A stretch of DNA of 12,942 nucleotides from JAOZTV01 sp965371805 (GTDB lineage: Bacteria > Acidobacteriota > Aminicenantia > UBA2199), in NCBI GenBank assembly GCA_965371805.1, contig CBDUZW010000096.1, forward strand, positions 1 through 12,942, in the 5' to 3' direction. The translations under genes were made by a program, and so were the position numbers. This document shows, one piece after another, positions 5,882 through 12,942 of this stretch. The notes below the pieces were generated by a model. The model ran no database searches, was not told the DNA's origin, and saw only the letters and a list, made by a program, of their open reading frames with translations. Every line of letters starts with the position of its first letter. Position 1 is the stretch's first letter.

Positions 5882-6901
5882 GTGGGGAGACCTTTTAGGT
5901 GGTTTGGTGATACTGAGCATAGTTCTTATCATGTTATTTCCAGGACAAGTCGTGGCGAGTTTTTGCTTGATAGTGAGTGTAAAGAGTATTTTATGCAATT
6001 GATGTTTAAGCTTTCTAAAGCATTTTTTGTTGATATTACTTCCTTTGCAATTATGTCTAATCATTTTCATGTTTTATTGTCCAATAGAAGAGATGAGGCA
6101 CAGAGTGCGACTAAAAAAGAACTTTTTGGTAGATATAAAGACGCTTTTGGCGATAATGCAGAGCCTCCAGAAGGCTCTTTTATAAAGAATTCTTTTGAAA
6201 TAGATTATGATGATGATGGAGGTGTGGAAAGACTCAGGAAGCGACTTGGCTCTGTATCCAGATTTGTTCAGGAACTCAAGCAGGGGTTTTCCAAATGGTT
6301 TAATCATAAATATAAATGCAAGGGGGCTTTCTGGGGAGACAGATTTAAGGGAATCGCAATAAGCAAGGGAGATGCGGAACTTATCTGCAGTGCATATATA
6401 GACCTGAACTCAGTAAGGGCCGGCATAGTAAAAAAACCTGAAGATTATAGATGGAGCAGTATTGGATTAAGAGTTAGAAATCCAAAAAAAGGCAGAAAGT
6501 TATTAAAAACAATACACATAATAAAAGAGGAAATTAAGACTTTTAAAAATCCGGAAACAGGCAGGTATAAGCAGGAAGTATCCAAAACAAAAAAAGAAGT
6601 TACTTTTCCTGTTTATAGAGAGTTCGTATATGACTCGGGAAAGGTAAAAAGGGAAGGGACCTCAAAAATATCAGATCAGGTTTATAATGAGTCAAAGTCT
6701 CTACTTAAAAAGCTTGGTATTGGTGATATTCTTACCTATAAATACAGAAATATAACAGAAGGTATTGCATTTGGTTCTAAAAAATTTGTATCGGAATTTC
6801 AGGAGAAATTTAAAAGAAAATATATAATCCCTCGAAGAGTAGTAATAAATGCAGAAAACCAGCAAGTTTTCTATTCTACAAGAAAATTAAAAACAATTTA
6901 A
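5882..6901 (+). CDS. Y1/REP-associated HUH transposase family protein
   Basis: The 339-residue protein belongs to the Y1_Tnp (IS200/REP-associated) family, which nicks single-stranded hairpin DNA with an HUH metal site and a tyrosine. MGRPFRW...YHVISRT at the N-terminus and SNHFHVLLS with H61 and H63 identify it. Between them and WGDRFKGIAI (151-160) is a helix, VSRFVQELKQGFSKWFN (125-141), where relatives place the tyrosine; here those positions are F136 and F140. AYIDLNSVRAGIVKKPEDYRWSS (171-193) is strongly typical. The C-terminal half ends with GIAFGSKKFVSEF (294-306), seen in the longer subfamily. An acidic insert lies at about 104-115. The start is GTG, with AGGGGG at 5871-5876. No mate accessory gene is seen, so it may be a domesticated or inactive copy. 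The IS110 insertion 63 bases upstream may have removed its promoter. Confidence 0.85.
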   Translation: MGRPFRWFGDTEHSSYHVISRTSRGEFLLDSECKEYFMQLMFKLSKAFFVDITSFAIMSNHFHVLLSNRRDEAQSATKKELFGRYKDAFGDNAEPPEGSFIKNSFEIDYDDDGGVERLRKRLGSVSRFVQELKQGFSKWFNHKYKCKGAFWGDRFKGIAISKGDAELICSAYIDLNSVRAGIVKKPEDYRWSSIGLRVRNPKKGRKLLKTIHIIKEEIKTFKNPETGRYKQEVSKTKKEVTFPVYREFVYDSGKVKREGTSKISDQVYNESKSLLKKLGIGDILTYKYRNITEGIAFGSKKFVSEFQEKFKRKYIIPRRVVINAENQQVFYSTRKLKTI

Positions 6902-6948
6902 TAAGAATGTTTATGTATTAAAATAAAAAATGAAATGACAAAGTATCT

Positions 6949-7113
6949 TTAGACGGAGAAGTCTTGTTCGTTGCATATTGTGTCAAATGCCAATGAGGAT
7001 TTACCGCTTCCAGACACTCCGGTAATAACAGTAAGAGAATCATGTTCCATTTCAATATCAATTCCCTTTAAATTATGTTCTTTAGCACCCTTAACAATAA
7101 TCTTTTTAGCCAT
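6949..7113 (-). pseudogene. uvrA: uvrA 5' fragment (excinuclease ABC subunit A remnant)
   Basis: Starting at the ATG at 7113 on the minus strand, 54 codons read as the N-terminus of UvrA: MAKKIIVKGAKEHNLKGIDI, then TVITGVSGSGKSSLAFDTI (28-46). This is the first ATP-binding P-loop of the damage-recognition ATPase. Homology stops at about residue 49, where UvrA would continue AEGQRRYVESLS, and TAA follows at 6951-6949. The normal protein is about 940 residues, so over 90 percent is missing. Nothing of the rest is visible before the Y1 transposase gene ends at 6901 on the other strand. It lies 80 bases downstream of the SNF2 gene with only AAGG far upstream of the ATG. An intact uvrA elsewhere is likely but cannot be seen. 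Confidence 0.8.
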
Positions 7114-7193
7114 TATAAATTATAACCTTAATGTAGACAATAGTAAAAAAATAGAGTAGATTGATTTTATATCAGGTTTGATTTAGTTCCTGC

Positions 7194-10100
7194 TTATTTG
7201 AAAAGATTGAGAAGTTCTTTTTTTGATAGGTCCTTGAAGGATCTTGAATCTGTTGTAATTATATTTTCGAAAAGGTCTTTTTTCTTTTCCTGAAGTTTCA
7301 GCATTTTTTCTTCAATAGTATTTTCAAGAACCATTTTGTAGACAATTACATTTTTTGTCTGTCCTATTCTATGAGACCTGTCAATTGCCTGAGCTTCAAC
7401 TGCCGGGTTCCACCATGGATCAAAAATAATTACATAATCGGCTTTTGTAAGGTTTATTGCAACTCCTCCAGCTTTTAGACTTAATAGAAAGACAGATGTC
7501 TCTTCTGTCTCCTGAAATCTCTCAATTGCATCTTTTCTTTTTGCAATTGAAGTACTACCATCTAAATATGAATAGGCTATATTTTCTTTCTCAATATTAT
7601 TTTTTAAAATTGACAGTACTTTTGTGAATTGAGAAAAAATCAGCACCTTATGACCTTCTGCGAGAATCTCCTTTATCTGCTCTTTGAAATATTCAAATTT
7701 TGCAGACGGTATGTCTTTGTAATTGTTATTTGCTAATTCAGGGAAAAGGCATATCTGTCTAAGTCTCAATATTCCTTCAAGTACCTTTATTGCATTGTTT
7801 TTTTTATCAGACTGTGTCTCTTTTTCCAGTTCTAACTCATTTCTATATTTTTGTGCTGTTGCCTCATATGCAGCTTGCTGATCTCCATTCATCTTCAGCT
7901 TAATAATGATTTCAGTTTTAGGTGGGAGATCTTTTTCGACTTCCTCTTTCTTCCTTCTCAGTAAAAAAGGAAAAATCATTTTCTTTAACAGCTCTATTCT
8001 TTCAGTTTTTGATGATTCAAAACTGTTTCCGTTTTGTTTCGAAAATTTGTCTTTAAACCATTTGATACTGCCAAGGTATCCAGGCATTAGATAATCAAAA
8101 AGAGACCACAGCTCAAAACTACTATTTTCAATTGGAGTGCCACTCAATGCAAGTCGGTATTTCCCCTTTATTAATTTTACCGCCTTTGAAACTTGAGACG
8201 TATGATTTTTAATATTTTGAGATTCATCAAGAATAATATATTCAAAATTAAATTCCTTAAATATTTCTATATCATTCCGAAGGGTTGCATAACTTGTAAT
8301 TACAAGATCATATTTAGCCCAATCCTTGCTTGTTCTTGTTCTTTTTATTCCAATATGATTGATAAAGTTGATATTTTTTGAAAATTTTACAATTTCAGAT
8401 TCCCAGTTTGAAATAGCTGAAACTGGAACGATGAGAATAGATGTATTAAAGTTTTTATTGTCTTTTAAGGTTTGTAGAAATGCTATTGTCTGAACTGTTT
8501 TTCCCAGACCCATATCATCTGCCAGGCATCCAGAGAAATTATATTCCCTTAAAAAGTTCAGCCAGTCAAAACCGGCTTTTTGATATGTTCTTAATTCACC
8601 ATTAAAATTATAAGAGAGACTGTATTCTTTTATCCTGTCAAAGTTTAGTATCCTCTTATTATTGAGTAGAATGTCTTTGATCTCAATGATATCATTCATT
8701 CTTTCATCATATAGTTTATTTATCAATATAAAATTTGCTGATGGGATTTTATAGAAATTTCCTGATTTTTCTCCATAATCAAATAGATCTTTAAGTTTTT
8801 GGATCTGTTTTTTTGTGATTAAGTGAAGGTCTCCTTTCTTATCAGATATTAGTCCGTTTTCTTCATCTACAATATGGTCTATGTGAAGTCTCTTCCCGGA
8901 TATTGAATTTGTAATGTCAGGTGAGAATTCAAGCCAGTCAATACCAGTCCGCATATTAATAGAAAATTCACCATTTATATTTCCAATAAACTTTTTTTGT
9001 TCATTACTATAAATTTTAAACCCTCTTTTTAGATATTTATCACCCTGAGAAATAAGCCATTTTAAGGGATTATTGTCTTTGAAGTGAAAGTTTGGAATAA
9101 TTGACTGGTTATAATTATCATAAGAAAGTTCCTTAATTAATTCATTGTCGTTTTCAATAACAGAGAAACACTCCTTCTCAAAATCTTTGTTTTTTTCATA
9201 AAAGAAAAGTTCTTTGTCTGGATTGTTCTTTAAATAAGGTTTTATACTCTCAATATAGTCAAATTCAATAATAATTTTATTTCCAAGAGAATTTTTTCCT
9301 TCCTCTTTTATGATCTTTAAAACAGGTGTTGGTAAAAACTTAAAAGTATATTTTTTAATTAATTCTGTATTTATTTGAATCTGTTCTGTTTTAATCTTTT
9401 CTAATGCAGAGATCAAACTATTCAATGAATCTATATGGAACTTGTTCTGTCTTTTTATAAATTTAAAAAAGTTAATAAAATTTTTATTTGTCCTGGGCTT
9501 TATTAAATAATGATCTCCTTCAGAATTATAAATATAAATATAAACTGAATTATTAAAGATTCTAATTCTATAATTATCTTTTCCTGAGAGGGTCACACCA
9601 TTTTCCAGTATAAAGTCTATAAAAACTGAAAAAGAATTGTTTTTTACTAAAGACGGAGCAAACTTTACCTCAATCTTCTTAAAAATGCCTGTTTTCAAAT
9701 TAAAAAACTCAGCTTTAATGTTATTAATAATATAGAATGATTTGTTAAGATTCCCTTCAAACAACTTTGTTGCTATTTGATCAAAATATAGCTCATTTAC
9801 GACTGCAATGTTCTTGTTGTTACTAAGATCATTTTTACTTAACAAACAATATAATTCTAAAAAATTAATAAGCGTTTTATTCTTTTGATCAAGATGATAA
9901 GATGTTAAAATTTTATGATAACGCTGCTTTGGCAGTAGTGTGTGTTTTTTTTTTGAGATGACAATTGGCATGAAATTTAAAGTTTTTTTTTCTAATAAAT
10001 TTCCGGTTTCCACTAAACTCAGGGCGACTCCAACTGTACCTTTTATCTCTGTTTCTAATCTGTCATCCTCTTTATATTGTGTGAGGGCTAATATTTTTTC

Positions 10101-10622
10101 TATATCTTTATCCGGAATGTTTTTTCCTAAAATGTCACTATTCTCTGTTTTTTGTTCAATTGCCTCAATTTTCTGGTCTGTTATATTATATTTGAAATCT
10201 TCTATTCTTTGTGTTTTTATGGATCCTTTTCCTTCCAGGAATTTATTTATTCTTTTCTTTGCCATATCAAACACAAGTTCGACCTTTCCATTGAGCTTTA
10301 TTAAATTTGTATAGTTGTTTTTTAAAAAATGAATTGCTGCATAAATGTAAATCTGCCTCTCTCTTTCATCTCCGGTTTCTTCAATACAGGTAATCGTAAC
10401 CGGCCTTCCACTCCTATCCAGTTTATTAAAAAAAAGAATAGCGCCGTAATAGGCAGGACTGCGGTATAAATCCCTGTAAATAAATAGATAATAGTCATCT
10501 GTTACTTCACCGAGTGACCCATACCTGATCATCATATCGTACTCTCGAATATTATGTGGTCTTTTAACTTTTCCCAGGCCATCATCAAATATCTTAAAAA
10601 GCTTTTCGTTTAAACTTGGCAT
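7194..10622 (-). CDS. SNF2-family DNA helicase/translocase
   Basis: The 1142-residue protein carries a complete C-terminal SNF2 motor, an ATP-driven double-stranded DNA translocase. Seen in order: LRTYQKAGFDWL (677-688), Walker A DDMGLGKT (702-709), the Ia strand ILIVPVSAISNW (729-740), motif II LDESQ (798-802), LALSGTPIENS (824-834), KVLIFSQFT (992-1000), LSLKAGGVAINLT (1047-1059) and QAIDRSHRIGQ (1078-1088). Motif II is DESQ rather than DEAH or DEAQ. The first 650 residues are Lys/Asn-rich and unrecognised; no CxC zinc (SWIM) motif is present. No convincing ribosome site precedes the ATG, which lies 73 bases after ahcY. Bacterial members are often stand-alone; some belong to defence islands, but no nuclease or methylase partner is present here. 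The precise role is unknown. Confidence 0.92.
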   Translation of the reverse strand: MPSLNEKLFKIFDDGLGKVKRPHNIREYDMMIRYGSLGEVTDDYYLFIYRDLYRSPAYYGAILFFNKLDRSGRPVTITCIEETGDERERQIYIYAAIHFLKNNYTNLIKLNGKVELVFDMAKKRINKFLEGKGSIKTQRIEDFKYNITDQKIEAIEQKTENSDILGKNIPDKDIEKILALTQYKEDDRLETEIKGTVGVALSLVETGNLLEKKTLNFMPIVISKKKHTLLPKQRYHKILTSYHLDQKNKTLINFLELYCLLSKNDLSNNKNIAVVNELYFDQIATKLFEGNLNKSFYIINNIKAEFFNLKTGIFKKIEVKFAPSLVKNNSFSVFIDFILENGVTLSGKDNYRIRIFNNSVYIYIYNSEGDHYLIKPRTNKNFINFFKFIKRQNKFHIDSLNSLISALEKIKTEQIQINTELIKKYTFKFLPTPVLKIIKEEGKNSLGNKIIIEFDYIESIKPYLKNNPDKELFFYEKNKDFEKECFSVIENDNELIKELSYDNYNQSIIPNFHFKDNNPLKWLISQGDKYLKRGFKIYSNEQKKFIGNINGEFSINMRTGIDWLEFSPDITNSISGKRLHIDHIVDEENGLISDKKGDLHLITKKQIQKLKDLFDYGEKSGNFYKIPSANFILINKLYDERMNDIIEIKDILLNNKRILNFDRIKEYSLSYNFNGELRTYQKAGFDWLNFLREYNFSGCLADDMGLGKTVQTIAFLQTLKDNKNFNTSILIVPVSAISNWESEIVKFSKNINFINHIGIKRTRTSKDWAKYDLVITSYATLRNDIEIFKEFNFEYIILDESQNIKNHTSQVSKAVKLIKGKYRLALSGTPIENSSFELWSLFDYLMPGYLGSIKWFKDKFSKQNGNSFESSKTERIELLKKMIFPFLLRRKKEEVEKDLPPKTEIIIKLKMNGDQQAAYEATAQKYRNELELEKETQSDKKNNAIKVLEGILRLRQICLFPELANNNYKDIPSAKFEYFKEQIKEILAEGHKVLIFSQFTKVLSILKNNIEKENIAYSYLDGSTSIAKRKDAIERFQETEETSVFLLSLKAGGVAINLTKADYVIIFDPWWNPAVEAQAIDRSHRIGQTKNVIVYKMVLENTIEEKMLKLQEKKKDLFENIITTDSRSFKDLSKKELLNLFK

Positions 10623-10659
10623 TTATATTTTTCTTTGTCTATTATTAATGATTTGTTTT

Positions 10660-10690
10660 ACTTAAGGGCATGTGGACCATGCCCTTAAGT
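10660..10690. terminator. 13-bp hairpin between ahcY and the SNF2 gene
   Basis: ACTTAAGGGCATG (10660-10672) and CATGCCCTTAAGT (10678-10690) form a perfect 13-bp stem with a five-base loop, five bases after the ahcY stop codon. Its position suits transcription termination or 3'-end protection of ahcY mRNA. On the ahcY-coding strand it is followed by AAAACAAATC, not a T-run, so it is not a canonical intrinsic terminator and some readthrough into the helicase gene is likely. Confidence 0.55.
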
Positions 10691-10695
10691 CAATA

Positions 10696-12123
10696 TTAGT
10701 ATCTATAATATTCAGGTTTATATGGTCCTTCTTTTGGGACTCTTATATAATCAGCCTGTTCATCTGTTAGTACTGTTAAGGATACTCCAAGTCTTTCAAG
10801 ATGCAATCTGGCGACTTCTTCATCAAGTATCTTAGAAAGAGTATAGACTTTATTCTCATGCTTTTCTGTAGCCAGTTTAATTTGAGCAAGAGATTGATTT
10901 GTAAAACTTGAACTCATAACAAAGCTGGGATGCCCTGTAGCGCAGCCAAGATTTACTAATCTTCCTTCAGCCAATACGATGATTGAATTTCCAGACTTTA
11001 ATGTCCATTTATCTACCTGAGGTTTTATGTTTTCTTTTTTAATTTGAGAATCACCTGACTCAAGATAAGACATCTCGATCTCATTATCAAAGTGTCCTAT
11101 ATTACATAGAATTGCACCATCTTTCATTTGTTCCATATGTTTTCCTTTGATAACATGGTAATTCCCAGTTGCTGTAACAAAAATGTCTATTTCTTTTACA
11201 ACATCCTCAAGTTTTACAACAGCATAACCTTCCATAGAAGCCTGAAGTGCACAAATCGGGTCTACCTCGGTGACATGTACCATTGCTCCCAGTCCGGCAA
11301 GTGATTGTACACTTCCCTTTCCTACGTCGCCATATCCCAAAATAAGGACTTTTTTTCCTGCCAGCATAATATCAGTTGCTCTTTTTATTCCGTCAACAAG
11401 GGATTCTCTGCATCCGTAAAGATTGTCAAATTTTGATTTTGTAACGGAGTCATTTACATTTATTGCAGGGAAAAGTAGTTCGTTCTCTTCTTCAAGCTGA
11501 TACAGTCTATGTACACCTGTTGTTGTTTCCTCTGAAACTCCCACAATGTTTTTGGATAAATTGCTCCAATATTTTTGGTTTTTATCAAGTCCAATTTTAA
11601 TTCTGTTTATTAGTAATTGAAATTCTTCATTATCATAAGATTTTTCTAAAATTGATGGGTCACTTTCTGCCTTTACTCCATTATGAATGAAAATTGTTGC
11701 ATCCCCTCCATCATCAACTATGAGGTCAGGTCCTGATCCGTCAGGCCAGGTTAATGCCTGTTCGAGAGCCCACCAGTATTCCTCAAGAGTCTCTCCTTTC
11801 CATGCAAAAACTGCAGATCTTCCAGCTGCTGCAATAGCTGCGGCAGCATGATCCTGAGTTGAAAAAATATTACAGGATGCCCACCTGATATCTGCTCCCA
11901 AAACTTCAAGGGTCTCTATCAGCATTGCAGTCTGAATTGTCATGTGAAGACTTCCTGTGACTTTTAATCCTTTCAGGGGCTTCGCCTTCCCATATTTTTT
12001 TCTTACAGCCATGAGTCCAGGCATCTCCAACTCAGCAAGTTTCATTTCTTTTCTACCCCATTCGGCAAGAGAGATATCCCTGATTTTATTTTTTAATTCT
12101 AAGTCTAGTTCTAATTTACTCAT
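10696..12123 (-). CDS. ahcY: S-adenosylhomocysteine hydrolase
   Basis: This enzyme splits S-adenosylhomocysteine into adenosine and homocysteine with bound NAD, and so relieves inhibition of methyltransferases in the activated-methyl cycle. The 475-residue form shows the substrate region GSLHMTIQTAMLIETL, STQDHAAAA, EETTTGVHRL and NDSVTKSKFDN, the NAD-binding GYGDVGKG (263-270), ATGHPSFVMSSSF, and the C-terminal VPKEGPYKPEYYRY whose Lys and Tyr reach the partner subunit's NAD. The insertion of about 40 residues seen in many bacterial and eukaryotic enzymes is present (about 128-170). The start at 12123 is chosen because GGAGG (12132-12128) precedes it and the promoter's start point falls downstream of the longer in-frame starts at 12180 and 12153. 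It has its own promoter and follows gpx. Confidence 0.95.
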   Translation of the reverse strand: MSKLELDLELKNKIRDISLAEWGRKEMKLAELEMPGLMAVRKKYGKAKPLKGLKVTGSLHMTIQTAMLIETLEVLGADIRWASCNIFSTQDHAAAAIAAAGRSAVFAWKGETLEEYWWALEQALTWPDGSGPDLIVDDGGDATIFIHNGVKAESDPSILEKSYDNEEFQLLINRIKIGLDKNQKYWSNLSKNIVGVSEETTTGVHRLYQLEEENELLFPAINVNDSVTKSKFDNLYGCRESLVDGIKRATDIMLAGKKVLILGYGDVGKGSVQSLAGLGAMVHVTEVDPICALQASMEGYAVVKLEDVVKEIDIFVTATGNYHVIKGKHMEQMKDGAILCNIGHFDNEIEMSYLESGDSQIKKENIKPQVDKWTLKSGNSIIVLAEGRLVNLGCATGHPSFVMSSSFTNQSLAQIKLATEKHENKVYTLSKILDEEVARLHLERLGVSLTVLTDEQADYIRVPKEGPYKPEYYRY

Positions 12124-12151
12124 AATTCCTCCATTTATTTTATATTCAGAC

Positions 12152-12180
12152 ATTATACCACAGCATTTTTTTCTACTCAA
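12152..12180 (-). promoter_or_regulatory. ahcY promoter
   Basis: On the minus strand TTGAGT (12180-12175) is followed after 17 bases by TATAAT (12157-12152), which also carries the extended -10 TG one base upstream. Transcription should start near 12145, about 22 bases before the ATG at 12123. That leader is too short for a SAH or SAM riboswitch. Confidence 0.7.
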
Positions 12181-12254
12181 ATATATTATATTCAGGATGT
12201 GTTTTTCAAAATCCAGTCACTTATTTCTCTTTAATGACCATGAGTAGAAAAAAA
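12166..12254. repeat. 14-bp inverted repeat upstream of ahcY
   Basis: TTTTTTTCTACTCA (12166-12179) and its exact reverse complement TGAGTAGAAAAAAA (12241-12254) are separated by 61 bases in the gpx-ahcY gap. The inner arm covers the -35 box and spacer of the ahcY promoter. Half of each arm is a homopolymer. It may be a regulator half-site pair or a partial duplication. The remaining gap sequence up to 12275 shows no clear hairpin terminator for gpx, only a T-rich tract on the minus strand. Confidence 0.35.
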
Positions 12255-12275
12255 GAAAAGGGATTACGGTTATTT

Positions 12276-12866
12276 CTATTTAAGAGCTTCTTCTATTTCC
12301 TTAATGATTTTCTGGTCAAGTGGTTTTTGTTTTGGGTGAAAACGGGCTATGATCTTTCCCGTTTTATCTGCAAGAAACTTATCGAAATTCCATCGTATTT
12401 TTCCATCAAAACCTGGATTGCTTTCCTTTGATGTTAAATACTTGTAAAGTGGATGGATCTCTTTGCCTTTTACGGAAATCTTTGAAAACATCGGGAACTG
12501 AACCCCATAATTGACTGAACAGAATTCTTTGATATCTGAGTCAGATCCCGGTTCCTGCCTTAAAAAATTGTTTGCAGGAAAGCCAAGAATGATAAAACCT
12601 TTGTCTTTATATTTTGTATATAAGTCCTGAAGTCCCTTATATTGAGGGGTCAAGCCACATTTACTGGCAACATTGACTAAAAGAATTACCTTTCCCTTAT
12701 ACTTCTCTAAAGAGACTTTCTCCTGGTCAATATTTATCATATTAAAGTCGTATATGGATGACATTGCATTTCTCCCTTTTTTGTTTTTGTCTTTAAACTC
12801 AGTCCCATAAGAACTTATATATAAAAACAAAATAGAAACAGTTAAAATTAAGCTTATTTTTTTCAT
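12276..12866 (-). CDS. Glutathione peroxidase family protein with signal peptide
   Basis: The 196-residue protein is a thiol peroxidase of the GPx family, reducing hydroperoxides with thioredoxin or glutathione. Residues 1-22 are a lysine-started hydrophobic signal peptide, which suggests export. The catalytic set is visible: C70 in NVASKCGLTPQY, Q104 in FLRQEPG, and W159 and N160 in RWNFDKFL. The conserved block GFPANNF (95-101) has Ala where many members have Cys; C116 in EFCSVNYGVQFP is the other cysteine. The peroxidatic residue is Cys, not selenocysteine. AAGGAG at about 12878-12873 supports the ATG at 12866. A second GGGAG (12776-12772) stands seven bases before in-frame M35, which would give a 162-residue protein without the signal. 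The upstream 12867-12942 is AT-rich with no confident promoter. Confidence 0.92.
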   Translation of the reverse strand: MKKISLILTVSILFLYISSYGTEFKDKNKKGRNAMSSIYDFNMINIDQEKVSLEKYKGKVILLVNVASKCGLTPQYKGLQDLYTKYKDKGFIILGFPANNFLRQEPGSDSDIKEFCSVNYGVQFPMFSKISVKGKEIHPLYKYLTSKESNPGFDGKIRWNFDKFLADKTGKIIARFHPKQKPLDQKIIKEIEEALK

Positions 12867-12942
12867 TTTTTCTCCTTTTTATAACTCAAGTAATTACAAA
12901 AGTTTATTTAGTAAAACCTTCATAATCCTTTATATAAAAGAC

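Noticed and set aside
6971..7159. Open frame of 62 codons on the + strand
   Set aside because: It lies opposite the uvrA remnant, has no ribosome site and its sequence is the complement of a clear P-loop coding region.
9940..10314. 124-codon frame on the + strand inside the SNF2 gene
   Set aside because: It lacks a ribosome site and lies fully within a confident long gene on the other strand; it is a complement artefact of Lys/Asn-rich coding sequence.
12124..12180. Longer ahcY start sites and a riboswitch upstream of ahcY
   Set aside because: The promoter places the transcript start near 12145, downstream of those starts and leaving too short a leader for a riboswitch.
1..12942. CRISPR arrays, tRNA or rRNA genes
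   Set aside because: No regularly spaced direct repeats and no cloverleaf or rRNA-like blocks were seen on either strand.

Overview
The window is AT-rich bacterial DNA with compact genes, strong AGGAG-type ribosome binding sites and promoter hexamers close to the sigma-70 consensus. The exported glutathione peroxidase points to a cell with an envelope compartment. The Shine-Dalgarno and promoter style argue against Bacteroidetes. A spirochaete or another AT-rich Gram-negative is a guess only; there is no rRNA or other marker.

Left part (1-3840, + strand): a metabolic cluster. A sigma-70-like promoter with several palindromes precedes a PLP fold-type II threonine/serine dehydratase-like gene. 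It is followed by a C-terminally cut GH43-like beta-propeller gene, a class V alanine/serine-glyoxylate-type aminotransferase and a TetR-type regulator. The two PLP enzymes suggest amino-acid/glyoxylate metabolism, with the TetR protein as a plausible local regulator.

Middle part (3841-7193): a mobile-element zone. A GC-richer non-coding island (3860-3985) is followed by an IS110-family element on the minus strand. Its ends can be set by internal logic at about 4060 and 5816, flanked by CT core dinucleotides (minus-strand sense). Upstream of its transposase is a structured, apparently unannotated bridge RNA (about 5568-5738) with a 5' hairpin, a target-binding loop and a donor-binding loop. 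The guide segments match the flanking target (TGCCTGGCA in the rebuilt empty site) and the element's own ends (nine-base GGAAAAACT match). Joining the two ends as a circle would create a TTGACT-17-TATAAT promoter facing the RNA. Just beyond the left end lies a Y1/REP-associated (HUH) transposase gene, then a 54-codon uvrA 5' remnant on the minus strand.

Right part (7194-12942, all minus strand): gpx (glutathione peroxidase with signal peptide and a possible second cytosolic start), ahcY (S-adenosylhomocysteine hydrolase with its own promoter), a large SNF2-family helicase, then the uvrA remnant. A 13-bp hairpin separates ahcY from the helicase gene. ahcY and gpx are housekeeping/stress genes; the helicase has a long unrecognised N-terminal half.

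The strongest signal is the complete bridge-RNA IS110 system, for which RNA, guides, cores, empty site and circle-junction promoter can all be read from the sequence. The mechanism is known from IS621; this instance and its guide sequences appear to be new.
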